Counted from the first letter of the stretch, positions 44,359-53,749 are shown. The stretch is DNA of 64,000 nt from JALHST01 sp038316335 (GCA_038316335.1 JBBQAM010000001.1:1-64000); one strand, 5' to 3'. A program made the numbers and translations. The notes: generated by a model not told the origin, from the letters alone.

Positions 44359-45326
44359 AATAAGGTCATATTATTTGCCAATTGCAAAAGCGATTCTTTC
44401 TCCGCTATTGAACGTTTCATAGGCAATTGTGCAAGTCCGATCAGTCTTCGCATGATTTCGATTCCGGCAATTTTGGAAGTGAGCTTTTCATCGAACTGAT
44501 TCTTGTAAAATGCTAGGATCCTTGGCAAATAAGAGGGATCCATGGTGGCCATCACAATATGCGCTGCCATTACACCCAAGTCAAATTCGGCAAACCCGAC
44601 AAAAGAAAACTCCGGGTCCAAGATATACATATCCCCAGACATGGTCATCCAGCTGCCGGGGTAATAGTCGCCGTGTATCAAAGTTTTCCCTGCTGACAAA
44701 TAGATATTGCCAATCGTATCAACTATTTCCTTAAGTGTGCGATCATTCCTATAGGGCATTGCCAAGGCCTGAAGACCTGGTTGAACAGTATCTAACTCAA
44801 AACCATTGTCCGGCATAAAGGGTAACCGAAAGATATGTTGATAATTTAATTTTCGCATTTCCAAATTGGCCGGAAAATTCTTTGGTGGCGGTGTTTGGTG
44901 CAAGTGATCAAGAATTGACACCAATTTTTGTAATGCCGATCCCGTCACATTTCTTTCGGCGTATATTTTGGTCATGTCCTCACATTGCCCAAGATCTTTC
45001 AAAAGAAGTAGGTTTTCTTTTGGATCATAATATAAAACCTCCGGGAAATAGGAAACGAGAATCTCATTATCAATCGTCTTGTAAAATTCACGTTCAACGG
45101 CTATTCTTTCCAATGGCGCAGCAACTTGTGGATATTTTTGAACATAGGGTCGGGATTGTTTTAAGATAATCGTTCTTGTTGTAGTCCGTATCCGCAGAAC
45201 TACATTCATATTTCCCTCCCCGGGTTTTTCAATAGATAGTATAGCTTCCTTGGGCAAAAGGAAATGTATGGAATCTAAATACTGCTGAACTACATTGGTA
45301 GCACAGTTTAGGTCAAAATAGGTCAA
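44355..45326 (-). CDS. S-methyl-5-thioribose kinase-like phosphotransferase
   Basis: This protein of about 323 residues has the aminoglycoside-phosphotransferase fold with an N-lobe (GEGNMNVVLRI, ILKQSRPYV), the catalytic IHGDYYPGSW and the metal-binding DPEFSFVG, the latter two close to MtnK motifs. No ATG is available; TTG at 45326 is the best start, although the frame stays open to another TTG at 45413. It is coupled to the ARH lipoprotein gene. Methylthioribose kinase is the nearest known function, but no methionine-salvage genes are nearby, so another pentose or nucleoside-derived sugar is possible. Confidence 0.8.
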   Translation of the reverse strand: MTYFDLNCATNVVQQYLDSIHFLLPKEAILSIEKPGEGNMNVVLRIRTTTRTIILKQSRPYVQKYPQVAAPLERIAVEREFYKTIDNEILVSYFPEVLYYDPKENLLLLKDLGQCEDMTKIYAERNVTGSALQKLVSILDHLHQTPPPKNFPANLEMRKLNYQHIFRLPFMPDNGFELDTVQPGLQALAMPYRNDRTLKEIVDTIGNIYLSAGKTLIHGDYYPGSWMTMSGDMYILDPEFSFVGFAEFDLGVMAAHIVMATMDPSYLPRILAFYKNQFDEKLTSKIAGIEIMRRLIGLAQLPMKRSIAEKESLLQLANNMTLL

Positions 45327-45599
45327 AATTTCGGAAATGTGAATTAGTTTGCAATATAGTCGGAATCGAAAAAAAACCTTGCAGAAAGCTACGAATTTCT
45401 GTGGTATCTGCAACTTCGAGGCTATACGGGAAACAACGACACGTATCTATCGGCGATCAGCTTCCCTTTCGGTATTTTCTTCTCTGAACTGATGGCTTCC
45501 GTGAAAAAATATACAATCTATACTGGGCGATGGGCCCACAAAGGTTTGATTGTATTGCTATAGAAGATATCGCGAGAATGCATGGGTATCAAAACAACA

Positions 45600-45621
45600 A
45601 AACCCCTATTTAAAGGGGTTT
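45600..45621 (-). terminator. Second terminator, downstream of the tRNA-end repeat
   Basis: AAACCCC pairs with GGGGTTT around an 8-base loop, and on the minus strand TTTTGTTGTTTT follows. It would end transcripts that pass through the repeat at 45629-45642. Confidence 0.7.
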
Positions 45622-45628
45622 CGGGTTA

Positions 45629-45642
45629 TGGTGCCTCCAAGA
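45629..45642 (-). repeat. Duplicate of the tRNA-Phe 3' end
   Basis: TGGTGCCTCCAAGA is identical to the end of the tRNA-Phe gene at 45811-45824. Both copies are followed on the minus strand by a strong terminator. No cloverleaf can be formed around the left copy, so it is a remnant or att-like repeat rather than a second tRNA. Confidence 0.75.
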
Positions 45643-45772
45643 GATACCTTCGCTACGCTCGGTGTTCCTTTGACACCTCGCCTGAAGATGTCAAACCGAA
45701 CAACCTCCGAAAGTTCGTTTTTTGTTTCCAAGATCCTTTGGCAAGCTTGCTTGCCACGTTCCCTGAAAACAA

Positions 45773-45799
45773 AAACCCACTCCATTATGGAGCGGGTTT
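45773..45799 (-). terminator. Terminator of tRNA-Phe
   Basis: Inverted arms AAACCC-CTCCA and TGGAG-GGGTTT (one mismatch, 3-base loop) are followed on the minus strand by a T-rich run. It lies 11 bases after the tRNA. Confidence 0.8.
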
Positions 45800-45810
45800 G
45801 CCGAATTAAG

Positions 45811-45883
45811 TGGTGCCTCCAAGAATCGAACTAGGGACACATGGATTTTCAGTCCATTGCTCTACCAACTGAGCTAAGGCACC
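45811..45883 (-). tRNA. tRNA-Phe (anticodon GAA)
   Basis: This 73-base gene folds as a normal cloverleaf: acceptor GGTGCCT with AGGCACC, D-arm GCTCAGTTGGTAGAGC, anticodon stem-loop GGACTGAAAATCC with anticodon GAA, and T-arm around GTTCGATTC. The 3' CCA is not encoded. It stands alone, with its own terminator to the left. Confidence 0.97.
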
Positions 45884-45984
45884 AAAACCCCTAAGGGGCT
45901 GCAAATATAATTTCAAATTTAGGATATACAAACAAAATCAATAAAAAAGGTATTTGTTTTTTTCCAATTTTAGATCTTTGTATT

Positions 45985-46713
45985 ATGAACTTAATTATCG
46001 ATGTAGGAAACACTCAGTCAAAGCTTGCCGTATTCAATAAGGCAGCGCTTGTTTATGAAACGGCTTTTCAGACGAATCTGTTTGTAAAGCGTATCAAGGC
46101 CCTTTTTAAAAAGTATCCTAAAATTGAGGAGGCCATGATATCGTCAGTAGGAAAATTGGAGGAAAAAGACATTGCGGTATTGTCTATATTCTGCAAGGTA
46201 CAAGTGCTCAGCCATGGCACAAAGACTCCTTTTAAAAACTCCTATGCAACGCCCCAGACCTTGGGGGTCGACAGAATAGGGTTAGCAAGTGCGGCATTTT
46301 ATTTCAATCCCAATAGAAATACGTTGGTAATTGACGCTGGTACCTGTGTGACCTATGATATGATCAACGATTATGGCGAATATTTGGGAGGTGCTATTTC
46401 TCCGGGTTTGACCATGCGGTATAGGGCCCTACATAACCAGACCGCCAATCTTCCTGTTTTAACTCCTACCGACCCGATTGACCTAATCGGGAATTCTACC
46501 GAAAATTGTATACACAGCGGGGTTGTCAATGGTATTTGTGTCGAAATTGATGGCATAATCGACCAATATCGTGATCGATTCGTAGATTTAACAGTTATTT
46601 TAACAGGAGGTGATAGTCAATTTTTGTCAAAACGATTAAAAAATACCATCTTTGCCCATTCTAATTTTCTCCTATTGGGACTTAACTATTTGTTGGAATA
46701 CAACAAGCGCTAG
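45985..46713 (+). CDS. coaX: Type III pantothenate kinase
   Basis: This enzyme phosphorylates pantothenate, the first step of CoA synthesis. The 242-residue protein has the ASKHA motifs DVGNTQSKLAVF at the N-terminus, GVDRIGLASAA (substrate loop) and DAGTCVTYDMI (phosphate 2 motif). A Gly-rich GGAISPGL element follows. It is the first gene of a seven-gene plus-strand run, and its TAG is followed directly by the ATG of the outer-membrane protein gene. Confidence 0.95.
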   Translation: MNLIIDVGNTQSKLAVFNKAALVYETAFQTNLFVKRIKALFKKYPKIEEAMISSVGKLEEKDIAVLSIFCKVQVLSHGTKTPFKNSYATPQTLGVDRIGLASAAFYFNPNRNTLVIDAGTCVTYDMINDYGEYLGGAISPGLTMRYRALHNQTANLPVLTPTDPIDLIGNSTENCIHSGVVNGICVEIDGIIDQYRDRFVDLTVILTGGDSQFLSKRLKNTIFAHSNFLLLGLNYLLEYNKR

Positions 46714-48000
46714 ATGATCAAAAGAATTGTTATTGCCATAGTGTGCCTCGCTTTTAATAGTTTGCATGCCCAAGACGGAACGATTTCCCCGTATTCTTAT
46801 TTTGGCATTGGGGATCAACGGGCCTTGGGTACCATGGAGAATCAAATGATGGGGGGCGTCGGCATGTTTTCCGATAGCATCCATATCAATCTAAAAAACC
46901 CCGCTTCCTACAGCAAGCTTGGTATACAAGCGGGTGAAAATTTCGGGATAACAACGTACGCCGCGGGAGTATCCCATAAGGGTTCCCGCTTAAAGACTTA
47001 CACGGATCAACAGAATAGTGCGGTGACGAATCTCGACTATCTTTCCATCGGTTTTAGTGTTCGCAAGGGCTGGGGAATCGGCTTTGGGGTTATGCCTGTT
47101 TCTTCGGTAGGCTATAACCTTGTTTCCGAAACAACCAACAGCAATGGGGCCATGGTGACCAACCGATTAGATGGGGAGGGCGGCCTGAATCGGGTCTATT
47201 TTTCGACAGGGTATCAGTTGACCAACACCTTAAGTCTCGGAATAACGGCGAACTTCAATTTTGGGACCTTAAAGTACCGTCGGGTCCAAAGTGTTGCCGA
47301 TGTGCAATTCGGAACCCTCGACCAAAGAAATTCAAGGGTGAACGGAATGGATTTTAACTATGCCTTGAATTATACCCCAAAAATTAATGAAAAATACACT
47401 TTATATTCATCGCTGAGGGTAAATACCCAAGCGAATTTGACGTCGAAGAACGCCAAGGCGTTAGGTTCGTTTGCCCTTGGCACCGGTAATAATATCGAAG
47501 TACTTGATGTGAATTTAGATGTACAGAATCTCAGGAATACATTTTTGAAGATTCCAACTACGACTACCGTGGGATTGGGATTTGGGCAAGAACGCAATTG
47601 GTTTTTAGGTGCTGAATATAGCTTTCAGGGTCTCAGTAAGTTTTCCAATGAGTTTTTAGATTTTGAAAATCTCGAATACAACGATGCTAGTACAATTGCC
47701 TTTGGCGGCTTTTTTGTTCCCAAGCATACATCATTCGATGGTTATTTCAAAAGGATCACTTACCGAGCAGGGCTACACCTTGACCAGACCGGAATGGTCA
47801 TAAATAATAAGGACATAAAAAACTTTGGCATAACTTTTGGAATTGGGTTACCATTGCGGAACTATTCGAACCTAAACTTAGGTTTTGAATTGGGAAGAAG
47901 AGGCACAAGTGCATCAGACCTTGTTGAAGAAAGTTATTTTAAGGTCAATGTGGGATTGTCTTTAAATGATCTTTGGTTCCAAAAACGGAAAATTAATTGA
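46714..48000 (+). CDS. Outer-membrane beta-barrel protein of unknown function
   Basis: This 428-residue protein has a signal peptide ending in LHAQ and a sequence rich in alternating short beta-strands and Gly/Asn/Tyr, with an N-terminal SPYSYFGIGDQRALG segment. It ends without a C-terminal sorting domain. The pattern fits an OmpP1/FadL-like or small flavobacterial barrel, but I recognise no specific function. It begins right after coaX, which argues for co-transcription; a functional link to CoA is not implied. Confidence 0.78.
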   Translation: MIKRIVIAIVCLAFNSLHAQDGTISPYSYFGIGDQRALGTMENQMMGGVGMFSDSIHINLKNPASYSKLGIQAGENFGITTYAAGVSHKGSRLKTYTDQQNSAVTNLDYLSIGFSVRKGWGIGFGVMPVSSVGYNLVSETTNSNGAMVTNRLDGEGGLNRVYFSTGYQLTNTLSLGITANFNFGTLKYRRVQSVADVQFGTLDQRNSRVNGMDFNYALNYTPKINEKYTLYSSLRVNTQANLTSKNAKALGSFALGTGNNIEVLDVNLDVQNLRNTFLKIPTTTTVGLGFGQERNWFLGAEYSFQGLSKFSNEFLDFENLEYNDASTIAFGGFFVPKHTSFDGYFKRITYRAGLHLDQTGMVINNKDIKNFGITFGIGLPLRNYSNLNLGFELGRRGTSASDLVEESYFKVNVGLSLNDLWFQKRKIN

Positions 48001-48032
48001 GAAAAATTTAGTACATTAACCACTTTAAAAAT

Positions 48033-49409
48033 ATGAGTATGAAAACGAAACTTTACTACACAGCAATGATGCTTTTGGGAAGTTTGGCGATATCTAATGC
48101 CCAGGCCCAGAATCCTGAGTGTATGACGAACTTGTCGATTTATGCTGAGCATGCCAAGGTAAAAAACTATGATGCGGCGTATACACCGTGGAAAATGGTC
48201 TATGAAAACTGCCCTGATATTAACAAGGCCAATTATTCGTTGGGAGAACGTATCCTAAGTTATAAGGCCGATAAATCTTCTGGTGCCGAAAAGGATGGCT
48301 ACATCAATGAGCTTTTAGGGCTCTATGACAATGCCAATAAATATTTTCCTAAGGATTATACCAAAGCCGATATTATTACCGATAAGGTTTTGTTGCGGTA
48401 TGATAACAAAATGATCAGTGACGATGATATTTATTCCATGTTGGGTCAAGCGTTTAAGGAAGACCGGGCCAATTTCACAAACCCTAAGGCATTGTATCTT
48501 TATTTCTCAAGTCTTGTAGACCTGCACAATGCCGGCAAGAAAGATTTGCAGGAAGTATTTGACGTTTATGATGATGTAACCGATAAGATCGGGGAAGAAA
48601 ATGACAAGCTTACAACGGCTATATCTTCATTATTGCCTAAGGAAGAGGCGGGTACATTGACGTCTAAGGAGACAAAACAACTGAGTTCATACAATAGCTA
48701 TTCTGAGAATTACGGTAAAATTGAAGGTAGCATCGATTCAAAATTAGGCGCATTGGCCGATTGCGGCAATTTAATCCCACTCTATGAAAAGAGTTTTGAA
48801 GAAAAGAAAGGTGACGTAACATGGGTGAAAAGAGCTGTAGGTAGGATGTTCAACAAGGAATGCACCGATGATCCGATGTTCAAGAAATTGTTCGAAGCGC
48901 AGTTGGCACTAGATCCTTCAGCGGATGCCTATGTATATGGTGGTACCTTGAAAAACAAGGCAGGTGATACAAAAGGTGCGGTAGCTGATTTTGACAAGGC
49001 TCTTGGACTTGAGACCGATGCAAAGAAAAGGTCGAATATTGCCTATAAAGTGGCTACGATCTATAAGAACGGTAGCAAATCAACTGCTAGAAGCTATGCT
49101 CAAAAGGCTATCGACGCAAACCCATCGAACGGGAAGGCATATTTGTTGATTGCACACCTCTATGCCAATAGTGCCAATGACTGTGGTGCTACGCCGTTCG
49201 AAAAGCGAGCTGTTTATTGGAAAGCAGCCGAAATCGCACGTCAGGCAGGGAGAGTCGATCCTTCTTTAAGTAGTAGGGCGAGTCAAGCAGAGGCCAGTTA
49301 TAATGCCAAGGCCCCTACCAAAGAAATGATTTTCTCTTCTGGAATGGCTGGGAAGACCGTATCTTTTAATTGTTGGATAGGAGGAAGTGTCAAAGTTCCG
49401 TCCTTATAG
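48033..49409 (+). CDS. Exported TPR-repeat protein
   Basis: This 458-residue protein has a signal peptide ending in AQAQN and repeated helical pairs. The clearest TPR-like units are near residues 305-370 (PSADAYVYGGTLKNKAGDTKGA, VADFDKALGLETDAKKRSN) and 350-400 (YKVATIYKNG, SYAQKAIDANPSNGKAYLL). Cys residues near the N-terminus (NPECMTNL, YENCPDI) recur in homologues. An alternative start lies two codons downstream at 48039. It is followed after one base by lptC, suggesting a cell-envelope role; its partner is not known. Confidence 0.8.
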   Translation: MSMKTKLYYTAMMLLGSLAISNAQAQNPECMTNLSIYAEHAKVKNYDAAYTPWKMVYENCPDINKANYSLGERILSYKADKSSGAEKDGYINELLGLYDNANKYFPKDYTKADIITDKVLLRYDNKMISDDDIYSMLGQAFKEDRANFTNPKALYLYFSSLVDLHNAGKKDLQEVFDVYDDVTDKIGEENDKLTTAISSLLPKEEAGTLTSKETKQLSSYNSYSENYGKIEGSIDSKLGALADCGNLIPLYEKSFEEKKGDVTWVKRAVGRMFNKECTDDPMFKKLFEAQLALDPSADAYVYGGTLKNKAGDTKGAVADFDKALGLETDAKKRSNIAYKVATIYKNGSKSTARSYAQKAIDANPSNGKAYLLIAHLYANSANDCGATPFEKRAVYWKAAEIARQAGRVDPSLSSRASQAEASYNAKAPTKEMIFSSGMAGKTVSFNCWIGGSVKVPSL

Positions 49410-49410
49410 G

Positions 49411-50019
49411 ATGAAATTGTCCTTTCGAAATAATTATAGCGGCATTGCCATGGTATTTTCCATGGCAATGCTTTTTTTTTCATGTAAGGACAATTACAAA
49501 CGGGTCGGGGAAGAGGCCAAAAAACTAATGTACCCTAGAGGTATCGCTGAGAATTTTGAGCTCACCTATAGTGAATTGCAGAATCCTTTGGAGAATGAAG
49601 ATACAGAAGGTTCGAAAAAAATCTCCATATTAAGAAGTCCGATATCATATAATTTCGACAATTTAACCTTCCCACATCGAACTTTCCCCAAAGGTTTGGA
49701 AGTTGAATTCTTTGATAGCAATGGCAATAAAAACACCATTAAGGCCGACTATGGTATTCGGTATACGGCTACCGATCTGATCGACTTACGGGGTAATGTG
49801 GTAATCGAAAATCATGATGGTAAAAAGCTCGAGACATCGCAACTGTATTATGATGAGGATAACGAATGGATATTTACACAGAAAAAATTTAAATTTACCA
49901 ATCCGGAAGATGGTACAATAATGGATGGTGAAGGAATGGATTTCAATAGAGACCTAAGTTTTTTAAATGCACAAAAGACGTATGGTTTAATGATGATTAA
50001 AGAAGAACTAGATGATTAA
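49411..50019 (+). CDS. lptC: LPS export protein LptC
   Basis: LptC links the inner-membrane LPS ABC transporter to the periplasmic LptA bridge. The protein of about 202 residues has a lipoprotein-type signal (MLFFSCKDN) instead of the single membrane anchor common in Proteobacteria, then the curved beta-jellyroll with ADYGIRYTATDLIDLRGNVVI and a QLYYDEDNEWIFT strand. ATG at 49411 is one base after the TPR gene stop; an earlier in-frame start would overlap it. It ends inside the following small membrane-protein gene by eight bases. Confidence 0.82.
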   Translation: MKLSFRNNYSGIAMVFSMAMLFFSCKDNYKRVGEEAKKLMYPRGIAENFELTYSELQNPLENEDTEGSKKISILRSPISYNFDNLTFPHRTFPKGLEVEFFDSNGNKNTIKADYGIRYTATDLIDLRGNVVIENHDGKKLETSQLYYDEDNEWIFTQKKFKFTNPEDGTIMDGEGMDFNRDLSFLNAQKTYGLMMIKEELDD

Positions 50020-50221
50020 AATCTTAAAATATACCGAGTATCTATACATCGCAGTTGCCGTATTTTCCTTATACAGGATCTTTACCGATTGGAATGTTGA
50101 CAGGCAAGGGGCCTATTTGTTCGTTTTTTTTGCCATTGTATCAATAGGGATGTTCTTTTTTCGTAGAAATTATCGCAAAAAATTTGAACAAAGAAGCCGA
50201 GATAACCAAACCAAGTTGTGA
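50012..50221 (+). CDS. Small two-helix membrane protein
   Basis: This 69-residue protein has two predicted helices (LYIAVAVFSLYRIF and AYLFVFFAIVSIGMFFF) and a basic C-terminal tail. It overlaps lptC by eight bases and the CNNM gene by four, so it is firmly inside the operon. Such small proteins are seen at this place in flavobacterial genomes, but no function is known to me. Confidence 0.78.
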   Translation: MIKILKYTEYLYIAVAVFSLYRIFTDWNVDRQGAYLFVFFAIVSIGMFFFRRNYRKKFEQRSRDNQTKL

Positions 50222-51501
50222 GTAGCGCATTTATAATCATTCTCTTTTCACTTTTATGCTCTGCCTTCTTTTCTGGAATGGAGATTGCCTTTATTTCTGC
50301 CAATAAGATTCATATTGAGATTGTAAAGAAACAAGAAGGTTTTTTGGCAACCATCCTGACCAAATTAACTAAAAAGCCATCGAAGTTTATCGCCACAATG
50401 CTAATTGGAAACAATATTGCACTGGTAATTTATGGCATTTTCATGGGTGAAGTATTGATGGAATGGTTTGTAAGCCTGGGTCCTGTCTCAAACCTATTCA
50501 TTAAAGCAATGCTCACTGATTTTAGTTTGCTTACCCAGACCATCATTTCAACTTTGATCATTTTGCTTACTGCAGAGTTTCTGCCAAAGGTGTTGTTTCA
50601 GATCTATGCGAATACCCTTTTAAAAGTGTTCGCCTTTCCTGCATATGTCTTCTATGGGCTGTTTTCGGTTATTTCTGATTTTATCATAAAAGTGTCTGAC
50701 TTTATTCTTAAACATATTTTCGGTACCGCCGGCGATGATGTACAGTTAGCCTTTACAAAGATTGAGCTTGGCGATTATATTACCGAACAGATGGAAACGG
50801 TCGAAGAAGAGGATATGGTAGATTCTGAAATACAGATTTTTCAGAATGCCCTTGAATTTTCGGCTGTTAAAGCCAGGGAGGTCATGGTGCCAAGAACCGA
50901 AATTACTGCGGTAGAACTCCATGAAACCCCAAAAAATCTGGCAAAACTTTTTATTGAAACAGGCTATTCAAAAATCCCTGTTTTTAAGGATACCATTGAT
51001 AATATTATTGGCTATGTACATTCGTATGAACTTTTTAAAAAGCCAAAAACCATAAAAAGCATCCTTTTGCCCGTCGAGTTTGTCCCAGAGACCATGCTAA
51101 TTCATGACATCTTGAATGTGCTTACAAAAAAGAGAAAGAGTATTTCGATCGTCTTGGATGAATATGGTGGAACCTCTGGTCTCATGACCATTGAGGATAT
51201 CGTCGAGGAACTTTTTGGGGAAATCGAGGATGAACACGACACCATCGAATATTTGGAAGAACAGATTGATGAAACGACCTACAAGTTTTCGGCGCGGTTA
51301 GAAGTTGATTATCTCAATGAAATGTACAAATTAGACCTTCCCGAAGATGACGAATACGAAACCCTTGGGGGGCTTATCGTAAATGAGATGGGGCAAATAC
51401 CTGAAAAGAATTCGGAGATAAAAATAGGCGACTATCTCTTTACGATACTTGAGGTTTCAAATACCAAGATTGAACTTGTGTTGGTAAAAATACTCCCGTA
51501 A
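50218..51501 (+). CDS. CNNM/CorC-family transporter (DUF21 and CBS domains)
   Basis: This 427-residue membrane protein has the DUF21 transmembrane domain (about 1-190, with NKIHIEIVKKQ after the first helix), a CBS-domain pair (about 215-330, VPRTEITAVEL and VLDEYGGTSGLMTIED) and the C-terminal CorC_HlyC domain. Family members handle Mg2+ or Co2+ and are often miscalled hemolysins. It begins at a GTG overlapping the preceding small protein gene by four bases. Confidence 0.9.
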   Translation: MSSAFIIILFSLLCSAFFSGMEIAFISANKIHIEIVKKQEGFLATILTKLTKKPSKFIATMLIGNNIALVIYGIFMGEVLMEWFVSLGPVSNLFIKAMLTDFSLLTQTIISTLIILLTAEFLPKVLFQIYANTLLKVFAFPAYVFYGLFSVISDFIIKVSDFILKHIFGTAGDDVQLAFTKIELGDYITEQMETVEEEDMVDSEIQIFQNALEFSAVKAREVMVPRTEITAVELHETPKNLAKLFIETGYSKIPVFKDTIDNIIGYVHSYELFKKPKTIKSILLPVEFVPETMLIHDILNVLTKKRKSISIVLDEYGGTSGLMTIEDIVEELFGEIEDEHDTIEYLEEQIDETTYKFSARLEVDYLNEMYKLDLPEDDEYETLGGLIVNEMGQIPEKNSEIKIGDYLFTILEVSNTKIELVLVKILP

Positions 51502-51586
51502 CAATTGACGAAAACCATCCAATGATACTTTTTATTATTTGAAAAGAAAATGGTAATTTCGCCAACTGATTTAAAACATCCCAACT

Positions 51587-53707
51587 ATGGCAATTTTAGA
51601 AAATATAAGAAAACGCACCACCATTTTGATACTTATCATCGGACTCGCATTATTCGCATTTGTGATATCTGGTGTTTTTAGCAGTAATAAATTTAAAGGT
51701 GGAAAGGTAGGATCTGCCGTAGGAGAAATAGATGGGCGCGAGATTACCATCGATGAGTTTCGACAAAAGGTTGAAGCGACATCTAGAAGAATGGGGCCTA
51801 CCACTTCTTCGCTACAAGTAATGAACCAAGTTTGGGATCAAGAAGTTCGCAATACGATTCTGGGAGCTCAATATACCGGTCTAGGCATCGAAATCGAGCG
51901 AGATCAAATCATGGACTATATAAAGACGATCCCGTCATATTCCCAAAATCCTCAATTCCTGAATGCGAACGGCGTTTTTGACGAGAATAAATTTCGTGGA
52001 TTCTTGGCCGAACTAAAAGCTAACAATCCGGCACAATATGACCTCTGGTTGCAAGATGAGGAGTCTATTATTCAAAATGCAAAACAACAGACCTATTTTA
52101 ATCTGATAAAAGCGGGTGTCGGAGCGACTTTAGAGGAAGGGAAACTTGACTATAAACTGGCCAATGACAAAATCGACATCAAATACGTTAAGATTCCATA
52201 TACGACTATTCCAGATAGTACCATCACCGTAACAAAGGGGGAGATAGAAAATTATGTAAAGGCCCATAAAGAAGACTTTAAACAAGAGGCCGCCCGAGAT
52301 ATTCAATATGTTTATTTTGCTGAAAAACCATCTTTGGAAGATGAGAATTTGGTAAAGGATGAACTCCTGAAATTACTTGACAATACCGTTGAATACAACG
52401 CCAAGACCGATCAGAACGACACCATTCAGGGATTTAGGATGGCAAACGATATAGCTGCTTTTGTAGATAGGCACTCGGATACCAAATTCGATACCATTTT
52501 CAAAGCAAAAAAAGACCTACCTGCCCAATTTGCAGATACCTTAATGAAATTAAAGGTGGGCGAGATCTATGGTCCCTATCGTGATGGGGATTTTTACAAG
52601 ATGTCGAAAATGATAGCCAGAAAACCGAATGGCAGCGTGAAAACAAGTCATATTTTAATTGGCTATGAAGGGGCACAAAGGATCAATCCGAATGTAAAAA
52701 GAACCAAGGAGGAAGCAGAGAAACGAGCCAAGGAAATGTTGCAAGAAGCGAAGAAGGATGGTGCAGTTTTCGCTGAATTGGCCCGTGACAATTCAGATGG
52801 GCCTTCAGCACCCAATGGGGGTGATTTGGGGTATTTTCAACAGGGAACAATGGTGCCAAAATTTAATGACTTTGCTTTTGGAAACCCAGTCGGAACCATC
52901 GGTCTTGTAGAAACCGAATTCGGATTCCACATCATTAAAATCGATGACAAGCAGGATATTGTGCAAATCGCGACTATTGCCCGGGAAATAGAGCCTTCCG
53001 AAGAGACAACCAATAAAATATTTACCGATGCGACCAAATTTGAGATGGAATCTACCGCATCCGAAGGGTCTTTTGCCGAATTGGCCAAAAAAGGCGATTA
53101 CGCCGTAATGCCCGTGAACAAGATAAAAGCTTTGGATGAAAATCTGCCAGGACTTGGGCCGCAGCGCGCAATTGTACAATGGGCATTTAACGAGGACACT
53201 GAAGTAGGGGATATTAAACGGTTTAATGTAAATAATGGATACGCCATAATTCAATTGACCGGAATGTATGCCGAAGGTCTTATGTCAGTAGAGGATGCTT
53301 CTGCGTCAGTACTTCCAAAATTACGAAAGGAGCGGAAGGCCGCCATGATCATAGGCGCCAATGCGGGTAAAAATATGGATGCGATTGCAAAGGACAATAC
53401 AGTTATTCCTAGCACAGCAACTGCCTTGTCTGTCAAATCACCGACCATTCCAGGTGCTGGCAACGAACCTGCCGTTGTTGGAACCGCTTATACCTTATCA
53501 GAAGGCGAAACGTCGGGTCTCATTGAAGGCCAAACCGGTATCTATATGGTAATGGTCACCAAAAAGGTAAGTGCGCCTACGTTGGAAAATTATAGTACCT
53601 ATGCCAATGCCATTCAAGCAGCTAATGCCAATAAAGTCAACACCGAGGTGTATAATGCCTTAAAGGATGCTGCAACAATAGAGGACAAACGGGCTACTTT
53701 TTATTAA
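51587..53707 (+). CDS. SurA/PpiD-type periplasmic peptidyl-prolyl isomerase
   Basis: This 706-residue envelope chaperone has an N-terminal anchor helix (ILILIIGLALFAFVISGVF) and a SurA_N-type helical domain (about 40-300). A parvulin domain lies around residues 350-460 (TSHILIGYEGA, then GPSAPNGGDLGYFQQGTMVPKF and the ETEFGFHIIKI end), and a C-terminal chaperone arm follows. It should help fold outer-membrane proteins. It is the last gene of the coaX-lptC string, with its own hairpin after the stop. Confidence 0.9.
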   Translation: MAILENIRKRTTILILIIGLALFAFVISGVFSSNKFKGGKVGSAVGEIDGREITIDEFRQKVEATSRRMGPTTSSLQVMNQVWDQEVRNTILGAQYTGLGIEIERDQIMDYIKTIPSYSQNPQFLNANGVFDENKFRGFLAELKANNPAQYDLWLQDEESIIQNAKQQTYFNLIKAGVGATLEEGKLDYKLANDKIDIKYVKIPYTTIPDSTITVTKGEIENYVKAHKEDFKQEAARDIQYVYFAEKPSLEDENLVKDELLKLLDNTVEYNAKTDQNDTIQGFRMANDIAAFVDRHSDTKFDTIFKAKKDLPAQFADTLMKLKVGEIYGPYRDGDFYKMSKMIARKPNGSVKTSHILIGYEGAQRINPNVKRTKEEAEKRAKEMLQEAKKDGAVFAELARDNSDGPSAPNGGDLGYFQQGTMVPKFNDFAFGNPVGTIGLVETEFGFHIIKIDDKQDIVQIATIAREIEPSEETTNKIFTDATKFEMESTASEGSFAELAKKGDYAVMPVNKIKALDENLPGLGPQRAIVQWAFNEDTEVGDIKRFNVNNGYAIIQLTGMYAEGLMSVEDASASVLPKLRKERKAAMIIGANAGKNMDAIAKDNTVIPSTATALSVKSPTIPGAGNEPAVVGTAYTLSEGETSGLIEGQTGIYMVMVTKKVSAPTLENYSTYANAIQAANANKVNTEVYNALKDAATIEDKRATFY

Positions 53708-53727
53708 TTGGGCTGTTGTGGGAAGCT

Positions 53728-53749
53728 TCTCCTGAAGGAGATCATTTTT
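53728..53749 (+). terminator. Probable terminator after ppiD
   Basis: TCTCC and GGAGA form a 5-base stem around TGAA (53728-53741), followed by TCATTTTT. It overlaps the end of the convergent GHMP kinase gene. The stem is short, so strength is uncertain. Confidence 0.5.

Larger units (their letters stand above)
45327..45810. other. Intergenic region with two terminators and a tRNA-end repeat
   Basis: This region of about 480 bases before the MtnK-like gene contains no gene I can support. It holds a terminator (45600-45621), a 14-base copy of the tRNA-Phe 3' end (45629-45642) and the tRNA-Phe terminator (45773-45799). Confidence 0.6.

Noticed and set aside
45550..45834. Open plus-strand frames across the tRNA-Phe terminators
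   Set aside because: They run through inverted repeats and the tRNA gene itself, so they are non-coding.
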